From contig JAITAP010000133.1 in the NCBI GenBank assembly GCA_031284065.1, positions 1-10,434 of the forward strand: DNA of 10,434 nt, in the 5' to 3' direction. Of this stretch, positions 1 to 5,659 are shown piece by piece. Below the pieces are notes generated by a model. It did no database searches and was not told where the DNA came from. It saw only the letters and a list, made by a program, of their open reading frames with translations. Both the position numbers and the translations under genes were made by a program. How positions within the stretch are numbered: the first letter of the stretch is position 1; each line of letters starts with the position of its first letter. Origin of the DNA: Prevotellaceae bacterium. Its GTDB lineage: Bacteria; Bacteroidota; Bacteroidia; Bacteroidales; UBA932.

Positions 1-140
1 CGGTCAGCGATAACACCCTCCTCCCAAGTCCCGCAGGGACGACACTTGATTAACCGTAGGCTTTAGCCTGCGGTCAGCGATAACACCCTCCTCCCAAGTC
101 CCGCAGGGACGACACTTGATTAACCGCAGGCTTTAGCCTG
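1..140. repeat. 70-bp tandem repeat, two near-identical units with hairpins
   Basis: Units 1-70 and 71-140 are identical except for T57 versus C127. Each unit carries a 22-nt core beginning AAGTCCCGCAGGGACG (26-47 and 96-117), with an inner hairpin GTCCC-GCA-GGGAC, and ends in a second hairpin of the form CCGCAGGC-TTTA-GCCTGCGG (54-73 and 124-143). The single difference turns a C-G pair into a T-G wobble, so the stem can still form. A third 22-nt core sits exactly 70 nt further on at 166-187, but the sequence around it differs. The first unit begins at the window edge, so the array may extend further left. This resembles dispersed REP-like palindromes of Bacteroidota genomes; a function cannot be read from the sequence. 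Confidence 0.9.
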
Positions 141-165
141 CGGCTATGGCTACAGGCGTCGCTTA

Positions 166-222
166 AAGTCCCGCAGGGACGACACTTTGGAGGCGACAGC
201 AAGTGTCGTCCCTGCGGGACTT
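166..222. repeat. Perfect 22-bp inverted repeat (long hairpin)
   Basis: The 22-nt core at 166-187 is the exact reverse complement of 201-222, separated by 13 nt (188-200). It could form a 22-bp stem in DNA or RNA. The left arm is the third in-phase copy of the core found in the adjacent tandem repeat, and the right arm is the only reversed copy. No T-run follows either arm, so it does not look like a standard intrinsic terminator. Two head-to-head copies of a REP-like unit are the simplest reading. Confidence 0.9.
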
Positions 223-295
223 ACACGGCGTCAGCCAATTCAGAATTTAAATTTTTTCCTCAAGTTCTCGTTGCAACAAAGTCACGCAAAGATAT

Positions 296-332
296 AAAAA
301 ACCGGCGAAATCTCCGCCCCTCCCTTTCGCCG
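296..332 (-). terminator. Probable intrinsic terminator of the clpC-HAMP-trkH operon
   Basis: Read on the minus strand, CGGCGAAA (332-325) pairs perfectly with TTTCGCCG (310-303) across a 14-nt loop. The stem is followed by G and then six T residues (301-296). That is the stem plus U-tract form of a Rho-independent terminator, about 160 nt past the trkH stop codon and in the right direction. The loop is larger than usual and the stem is only 8 bp, so strength is uncertain. Its outer arm overlaps the left end of the inverted-repeat-bounded element at 329-447. Confidence 0.55.
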
Positions 333-447
333 TCATTCCGGGCGTAGCGAGGAATCTCCCACCACTACCACCGGCGCATGGCAAAAGTGGCGGGAGGCTC
401 CCCACTGCGCACGCTCGCGCCTCGCGTGCTTCGGTCGGAATGACGGC
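329..447. repeat. 119-bp element with 12-bp terminal inverted repeats
   Basis: GCCGTCATTCCG (329-340) is the exact reverse complement of 436-447. Inside, TCTCCCACCACT (355-366) is matched by the complement of 386-397 at 10 of 12 positions, one of the two mismatches being a G-T wobble, so most of the element can fold. It has no coding capacity and no clear target-site duplication. Sequences of the type 'GTCATTCCG...GAGGAATCTC' are, as I recall, common dispersed repeats in Bacteroidota genomes. It could be a MITE-like or REP-like element; without other copies from the genome this cannot be settled. Confidence 0.65.
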
Positions 448-490
448 AGGGTTGACAGGATTTGCAGCTGAATTAAAGTTGAGAAGCCGC

Positions 491-1930
491 CTACTTCCAG
501 TAGCGGTAGTAGAAAAACATTAGCACGCCGTATATTTCCAAGCGGCCGACGAGCATGGAAACTGTACACGCTATTTTTGCAAAAACGGAGAAATCGCTGT
601 AGCTGCCCAGCGAATATATCTTGCCGTAGCCCGGGCCAACGTTGCCCAGAGTGCTTACGGCGGCAGAAAAGCTCGTCATCAAGTCCGAGCCGGTGGAGAG
701 TATCAGTAGCGCTACAATAAACGCTACCAGCATGTACAGCACAATGTACAGAGACGCCGCCGATACTACGCTTTCATCCATAGAAATACCCCTGAGGCGC
801 ACGGAAACAATGGCGTTTGGGTGCAGCATTTTACGAATATTTGCAACAAATGCTTTGTAGAATATGAGCACCCTGTCGGCTTTGATGCCGCCCGACGTGG
901 AGCCTGCACAGCCGCATTGCAGCATGAAAAAAAAGGAAAGCACAACGGCAAAGGATGGCCATGAGGCGTTGCTGGCAGCCGCAAATCCGGTGGTGGTGGC
1001 TATGGAAGTCAGCTGAAATGCGGCCTCGCGAAAGGCCTGAAGCCACGAGCTGTAGCCGCCGGAGCTTATCAGGCTGACGGTGGTGAGCAATATCCCCACC
1101 GCTATGGAGCCGACAAAGTAGCGCACCACCGGCGAGTTGAGCAGCGGCGTAACCCTTTTGACGATGGACACGTACAGCAGCCCGAAGTTGATACCCGAAA
1201 TCACCATAAACACTACGAGAATAGCCTCAATGAGCGGGCTGTTGTAGTACATGATGCTGGCGTTTCGGGTGCTGAATCCTCCGGTGGCGATGGTGGAGAA
1301 GGCGTGGTTTACAGCGTCAAACAAGCTCATTCCTGCAACCCACAGCAGCGCCGTGAGCGTTACCGTGAGCCCCACGTACACGCGGAGTATGACGCGCACA
1401 ATTTTTTGCGTGCTGTAGTTGGCGTCTTCGTGCTTCACCGAAGTCTGCGTGCGCGAAAGGCGAATCTTGGCGCTGCCAACGGATGGGAGCACAAGCAGCG
1501 TAAAGGCCACAACGCCAACCCCGCCAATCCAGTGCGTTGCCGAACGCCAAAAGAGCAAGCCATGCGGCAGCGCCTCTACATCGTTGAGTATGCTTGCGCC
1601 GGTGGTGGTGTAGCCCGATACGCTCTCAAACCATGCGTTGGAAATCGAAAAAGCGCCGCCGTACAGAATGTAGGGCAACATTCCGAACAGGCAGCTGACG
1701 CACCACCCCAGCAATACAATCAGGTAGCCTTCGCGCGTGTTGATTTCTATTTCGGGAGGAACAAATATGAACGGAAAAACGCCCACGATGAACGCCGTAA
1801 CGGCCGACAGCAGAAGCGGCGTAAACGCAGCGTCGCGGTAAACGAAAGAAACGCCTGCCGATATGCACAGAAAAATGGCGTTGAGCAGGAGGGCAAGCCC
1901 AACATAGCGGGCAACAACAGCAGGTCTCAT
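491..1930 (-). CDS. trkH: TrkH-family potassium uptake protein
   Basis: This is an integral inner-membrane K+ transporter subunit of the TrkH/KtrB superfamily, 479 aa, close to the usual TrkH length of about 480. The four pore loops expected of the family are visible: TTTGAS (108-113), ATGGFS (215-220), ATTTGF (311-316) and STLGNVGPG (426-434), each with the selectivity-filter glycine. The family signatures GGVGVV (136-141), GCAGSTSGGIK (340-350) and GRLE (462-465) are also present, and hydrophobic segments run through the whole length. The ATG at 1930 follows the stop codon of the upstream HAMP gene after only 3 nt, which suggests translational coupling. TrkH normally works with a cytoplasmic NAD/ATP-binding TrkA subunit; no trkA lies in this window, so it must be elsewhere if it exists. 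Family assignment is certain; ion specificity and regulation are inferred. Confidence 0.95.
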   Translation of the reverse strand: MRPAVVARYVGLALLLNAIFLCISAGVSFVYRDAAFTPLLLSAVTAFIVGVFPFIFVPPEIEINTREGYLIVLLGWCVSCLFGMLPYILYGGAFSISNAWFESVSGYTTTGASILNDVEALPHGLLFWRSATHWIGGVGVVAFTLLVLPSVGSAKIRLSRTQTSVKHEDANYSTQKIVRVILRVYVGLTVTLTALLWVAGMSLFDAVNHAFSTIATGGFSTRNASIMYYNSPLIEAILVVFMVISGINFGLLYVSIVKRVTPLLNSPVVRYFVGSIAVGILLTTVSLISSGGYSSWLQAFREAAFQLTSIATTTGFAAASNASWPSFAVVLSFFFMLQCGCAGSTSGGIKADRVLIFYKAFVANIRKMLHPNAIVSVRLRGISMDESVVSAASLYIVLYMLVAFIVALLILSTGSDLMTSFSAAVSTLGNVGPGYGKIYSLGSYSDFSVFAKIACTVSMLVGRLEIYGVLMFFYYRYWK

Positions 1931-1933
1931 AGC

Positions 1934-2713
1934 TTAAGCTTCCGTTTTTCCTGACTTTTTAACCTGCGCCACCAGCGCGGTAATAGCGTTGTTGAGCTTT
2001 TTTATTTCGTCGTTCGACTCCACGCTAACCCTGAAAGGCGCTTTGTACGCTACCGTGTTTTCTACGGCGCGGGTTATCCTTACCAGCGGGTTTACAAAGT
2101 AGTACATGATAAAGTAGTTGAACATGACAATGAGCGCTATCCCCGCAAACACAGCTATAATGCAGGGCATTATGGTGCGGTATCGATTTTGCTCTATGGC
2201 GGCTGCATTTTTGTTCAGCTCGCGCTGGTTGAGCGCTACCATACTGCCCAAGCTTTGCACCAGCAGGCGGTACGCGGGCGCAAAGGTAACGAAGTAAGCT
2301 TCCTGACGCATTTCGGCGTCTTCGAGCAAGAATATGTCGCGCACTGCGGCGTGCAGAGGATGGAACAGATTCTCAATGCCCGCCAAAGCTTCCGGATTCC
2401 CCTGTATGTGCAGCTCCAGCTCGCCGGGACGCTCCAGCAGCTTTTCCGCCAGCGAATCGGACGAGGCAAGCTCTGCCATTGGCGCATCATCGCCGTTAAA
2501 TGTGAGCTCCTGCGTGGCGTAGCCAACGCGCTGCACCATATTTAGCAGCTCCTGCGAGGCTGTGAGGTTGCTCACGTTGCTCGTAATTATCCCCGACACG
2601 GAGGTGCGTATGCGCACAAGCTCGTATATGGAAATAACGCCTGACACTGTGAGCAGCAGCAGCAACACCATAAACCCAAGGGTTATTTTTCCCTTAATCC
2701 CTACCTTTTTCAT
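1934..2713 (-). CDS. Two-TM membrane protein ending in a HAMP domain, no output domain
   Basis: The 259-aa product has a short basic N-terminus (MKKVGIKGK), TM1 at about 10-30, a mostly helical extracytoplasmic region at about 31-180 resembling a four-helix-bundle sensor, TM2 at about 181-206, and a HAMP linker at about 207-253. The HAMP features seen are the N-P after TM2 (208-209) and N-D-E-I (234-237) before the second amphipathic helix. The protein stops right after HAMP: no histidine kinase, cyclase or chemotaxis signalling domain follows. I chose the ATG at 2713, which puts the basic stretch directly before TM1. A TTG at 2743 would add ten residues and overlap the clpC stop codon. It is 26 nt downstream of clpC and 3 nt upstream of trkH, so probably co-transcribed with both. 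A role in sensing turgor, ions or envelope state and passing this to TrkH is plausible but unproven. Confidence 0.8.
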   Translation of the reverse strand: MKKVGIKGKITLGFMVLLLLLTVSGVISIYELVRIRTSVSGIITSNVSNLTASQELLNMVQRVGYATQELTFNGDDAPMAELASSDSLAEKLLERPGELELHIQGNPEALAGIENLFHPLHAAVRDIFLLEDAEMRQEAYFVTFAPAYRLLVQSLGSMVALNQRELNKNAAAIEQNRYRTIMPCIIAVFAGIALIVMFNYFIMYYFVNPLVRITRAVENTVAYKAPFRVSVESNDEIKKLNNAITALVAQVKKSGKTEA

Positions 2714-2739
2714 TTTGCACGTTATTGGTCGGCATTTTT

Positions 2740-5355
2740 TCAACTTGCAGCGTCGGCATTTGCGGAAAGGTTGACGGCTACGTTATCTTTTGCCTCGTTC
2801 AGGGTTACGGTTACTTTTCGCTCGCCCTTGCTGTTCTTGCTGTTGTCGCTGCCGATAATGGCTTCGGAGATGTTGTCTTCGAGGTATCGCTGAATGGCGC
2901 GCTTAAGCGGGCGTGCGCCAAACTCCATGTCGTAACCCTTTTCGGCAATAAAATCTTTGGCTTCCTTTGAAATTTCGATGGTGCAATTCATTTTGCCGAG
3001 CCTGCCTACCAAATCCGTCAGCTCAATGTCGATAATTTTGCCAATATCCTCCTTGCTTAGCGTGTTAAAGGTAATGACCTCGTCCACCCGGTTGATAAAC
3101 TCCGGCGTAAAGGTACGCTTGAGCGCCTTTTGGATGATACCCTTAGCCTTTTCGTTAATATCGGCAACGCTCTGCTCGGACGCAAAGCCAATGCCCTTGC
3201 CGAAATCTTTCACCTCTCGCGAGCCGATATTGGAGGTAATTATGATGATAGTGTTCTTAAAATCGACTTTTCGCCCGAGGCTATCGGTAAGGTGGCCTTC
3301 GTCGAACACTTGCAGCAGCAGGTTGAACACGTCGGGGTGCGCTTTTTCTATTTCGTCCAGCAGCACTACCGAGTACGGTTTTCTGCGCACTTTTTCGGTC
3401 AGCAAGCCGCCTTCTTCGTACCCCACGTATCCGGGAGGCGCTCCCACCAGCCGGCTCACTGAGAACTTCTCCATGTACTCGCTCATGTCAATGCGGATGA
3501 GGTTGTCGGTAGCGTCGAACAGGTACTTTGCCAGCACCTTTGCCAGCAAGGTTTTTCCCACGCCGGTAGGACCTAAAAAGATGAACGACCCAATTGGCTT
3601 GTTGGGGTCTTTTAATCCCGCGCGATTTCGCTGGATAGCTTTTACCACTTTCTCCACCGCCTCGTCCTGCCCAATCACGCTTCCCTTTACCGACTCGCCC
3701 ATTTTGCGCAACTTTGCGCTTTCGGCTTGCGCCACGCGCTGCACGGGAACGTTGGTCATCATAGCCACCACCTCAGCCACCTTGTCTTCGTCCACCACCT
3801 CGCGGTTTTCCGTAAGGTTGTTTTGCCACCGGTGCTGCTCATTCGCCAAGAGCTCCTGCAAGCGTCGTTCCTCGTCGCGGTGAGCTGCCGCGAGCTCAAA
3901 TTTTTGGTTTTCCACAGCGGCTTTCTTGTCCTTTCCAATGGCCTCCAGTTTTTTTTCAAGCTCCGTGATTTCGGGCGGCACGGAAATGTTTGAGAGGTGC
4001 ACGCGCGACCCGGCTTCGTCCAGCGCGTCCACCGCCTTGTCCGGCAGGTATCGCTCCGAAACGTACCGCTGCGTGAGGGACACGCAAGCGCGAATGGCTT
4101 CGGGCGTGTAGATTACGTTGTGGTGGTCTTCGTATCGCTCCTTTATGTTGTTCAGTATTTCGATGGTTTCCTCTGCGGTGGTGGGCTCAACCATGATGCG
4201 CTGAAAGCGTCGCTCCAGCGCGCCGTCTTTTTCGATGTACTCGCGGTATTCGTTGAGCGTAGTTGCCCCCACGCACTGTATTTCGCCGCGCGACAGCGCA
4301 GGCTTTAGCATGTTGGCGGCGTCAAGCGCACCCGAAGCTCCGCCTGCGCCGACAAGCGTGTGAATTTCGTCGATGAACAGGATGATGTGCGAATTTTTTT
4401 GCAGCTCGTTCAGAATTGCTTTCATTCTCTCCTCAAACTGCCCGCGATACTTTGTGCCCGCCACCACCGCGCCCACGTCCAGCGTCATTACCCGCTTTCC
4501 AAAGAGCACGCGCGAAACCTGCTTGTGGGCTATGCGCAGCGCCAGCCCCTCCACTATGGCGCTTTTTCCTACGCCGGGTTCGCCAATGAGGATGGGGTTG
4601 TTTTTTTTGCGGCGGCTGAGAATTTGTGCCAATCTGTCAATTTCTTTTTCGCGCCCCACCACCGGGTCGAGCAGATTTTTTTCGGCCGCCTTAGTCAAGT
4701 CCGTGCCGTAGCTGTCGAGCGCGGGGGTGTCAGACGCTATTTTGTCGCCTATTCTGCTACGCGACGACGCGTGTGGGGCAGACGCAGCCGGCGTATTGAT
4801 GTACCTTAAATCGTCGTCGTCTTCGTCATCGTCCTCGTCGCTTTCGTCGTAGTAGTCATCGCTTTTGCCGCTACTGCCGCTTTTTTTGTTATTATTCTTG
4901 TTTTCGCCGTGAAGCGTGTCGCTTTTATTCGTGAAAGCGTTCATCACCCTTTGGTAGTTCACGTTTTGCTTTTGCAGCAGCTGGGTTACGATGCTCGAGT
5001 CGTCTTTGAGGATAGCCAGCAGCAGGTGGATGGTATCCACTTCGCTTGTTTTGAGCGAAAGCGCCTCGAGGTGCTGCATTTTTAGCGCACGCTCTACCGC
5101 TTTATAGAACAGGAGTTTGTCAATGTCCTTTACGCTCAGCTCGTCGTGGCTTCTAACCTTTTCTTCAATAGTTTCTTTCAGCTGTTCGAGGTTCACGCCA
5201 AGCGACGAGAGTACATCCAACGCCGAATTGTTGCCGTCGCGCAACATTCCAAGCATGAGGTGCTCCGTGCCAACGGTCTGATTCCCCAAGCGAAGCGCCT
5301 CTTCCTTGCTAAAGTTGATTACGTCCGTCAACTTTTGTGTTGAATTTGTGTTCAT
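2740..5355 (-). CDS. clpC: ClpC-type AAA+ unfoldase, ATP-binding subunit of Clp protease
   Basis: This is a cytoplasmic Hsp100 unfoldase (871 aa) that threads substrates into ClpP. Domains in order: two Clp N-repeats (about 1-145); a hydrophilic linker with a strongly acidic run (166-182); AAA1 with Walker A GEPGVGKS (258-265), Walker B ILFIDE (325-330) and arginine-finger region ERRF (381-384); a middle domain with a UVR-like motif (about 480-505); AAA2 with Walker A GPTGVGKT (595-602), Walker B VVLLDE (663-668), sensor-1 TSN (707-709) and sensor-2 GAR (813-815). The IGF tripeptide (722-724) is the ClpP-docking loop, which argues for ClpC rather than the disaggregase ClpB. The start ATG at 5355 gives the normal ClpC N-terminus. 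No ctsR, mcsA or mcsB is nearby, unlike the Firmicute clpC operon. It is the first gene of the probable minus-strand operon and is divergent from gyrA. Confidence 0.96.
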   Translation of the reverse strand: MNTNSTQKLTDVINFSKEEALRLGNQTVGTEHLMLGMLRDGNNSALDVLSSLGVNLEQLKETIEEKVRSHDELSVKDIDKLLFYKAVERALKMQHLEALSLKTSEVDTIHLLLAILKDDSSIVTQLLQKQNVNYQRVMNAFTNKSDTLHGENKNNNKKSGSSGKSDDYYDESDEDDDEDDDDLRYINTPAASAPHASSRSRIGDKIASDTPALDSYGTDLTKAAEKNLLDPVVGREKEIDRLAQILSRRKKNNPILIGEPGVGKSAIVEGLALRIAHKQVSRVLFGKRVMTLDVGAVVAGTKYRGQFEERMKAILNELQKNSHIILFIDEIHTLVGAGGASGALDAANMLKPALSRGEIQCVGATTLNEYREYIEKDGALERRFQRIMVEPTTAEETIEILNNIKERYEDHHNVIYTPEAIRACVSLTQRYVSERYLPDKAVDALDEAGSRVHLSNISVPPEITELEKKLEAIGKDKKAAVENQKFELAAAHRDEERRLQELLANEQHRWQNNLTENREVVDEDKVAEVVAMMTNVPVQRVAQAESAKLRKMGESVKGSVIGQDEAVEKVVKAIQRNRAGLKDPNKPIGSFIFLGPTGVGKTLLAKVLAKYLFDATDNLIRIDMSEYMEKFSVSRLVGAPPGYVGYEEGGLLTEKVRRKPYSVVLLDEIEKAHPDVFNLLLQVFDEGHLTDSLGRKVDFKNTIIIITSNIGSREVKDFGKGIGFASEQSVADINEKAKGIIQKALKRTFTPEFINRVDEVITFNTLSKEDIGKIIDIELTDLVGRLGKMNCTIEISKEAKDFIAEKGYDMEFGARPLKRAIQRYLEDNISEAIIGSDNSKNSKGERKVTVTLNEAKDNVAVNLSANADAAS

Positions 5356-5659
5356 CTGTATGTTATGTAAGTTAAAGTAGCCAACAAGTAAAAAATAAGT
5401 TTGGGTATCCGCCGCAATAGTTAGGCGTTGTGCGGCTTTACGGGGTTAGCGCTTCAAAATTCATGCCCGCGCCAATTTGTCAGGTTAAGCAAAAAAATTG
5501 GGTAAAGGTATCCAACTTTTAGATATGAAGTACCCATTGGCTATATGCTTTTAGATTATTTAATGGGAATTGTTGATAAAAAGCCACGCGAAATGCGTGC
5601 CGTTTCGGAAAGAAGTAGTAATTTAGCGAAATTTTTGTTTTTTAACAAGATATACATAT
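5356..5659. promoter_or_regulatory. Divergent clpC/gyrA promoter region
   Basis: This 304-bp non-coding region must carry promoters for both clpC (minus) and gyrA (plus). It is AT-rich near both start codons, and neither start has a clear Shine-Dalgarno sequence, as expected in Bacteroidota. I looked for the Bacteroidota promoter pair (TTTG near -33 and TAnnTTTG near -7) on both strands and found no well-spaced match. Two small inverted repeats are visible: GCCGCA (5411-5416) with TGCGGC (5431-5436) on the clpC side, and CACGC (5585-5589) with GCGTG (5595-5599) in the gyrA leader. No CIRCE-type heat-shock operator is seen. The regulatory label rests on position, not on a recognised motif. Confidence 0.6.

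Larger units (their letters stand above)
1..490. other. Gene-free, repeat-rich intergenic block
   Basis: No convincing coding region is seen in these 490 bases. The left half (1-222) consists of short palindromic repeat units, and 223-295 is AT-rich sequence without recognisable structure. A probable minus-strand terminator lies at 296-332 and a small inverted-repeat-bounded element at 329-447. The remaining 40 bases lead to the trkH stop codon. The one minus-strand frame that opens here (333-569) runs through the repeat element and into the trkH 3' end in another frame, so I treat it as non-coding. Confidence 0.75.

Noticed and set aside
1..187. Possible CRISPR array (22-nt repeat at 70-nt intervals)
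   Set aside because: The sequence between repeats 1 and 2 is duplicated together with the repeat rather than being a unique spacer, the spacing is too long, one copy is inverted, and no cas gene is present.
333..569. 78-aa minus-strand open frame
   Set aside because: It runs through the inverted-repeat element and into the 3' end of trkH in another frame; composition is low-complexity Arg/Pro-rich and no family is recognisable.
1304..1954. 216-aa plus-strand open frame antisense to trkH
   Set aside because: Arg/Asn/Gln-rich shadow of the trkH coding strand with no recognisable domain.
1934..2713. Complete chemoreceptor or histidine kinase
   Set aside because: The frame ends immediately after HAMP, and the next gene is trkH; no signalling or kinase domain is encoded.
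2711..2743. TTG start at 2743 for the HAMP gene
   Set aside because: The ATG at 2713 directly precedes the basic stretch and TM1. The TTG start would overlap the clpC stop and add an unsupported ten-residue extension.
5356..5659. Specific -33/-7 Bacteroidota promoters for clpC and gyrA
   Set aside because: Partial matches to TTTG and TAnnTTTG occur but none with correct spacing, so no individual promoter is annotated.
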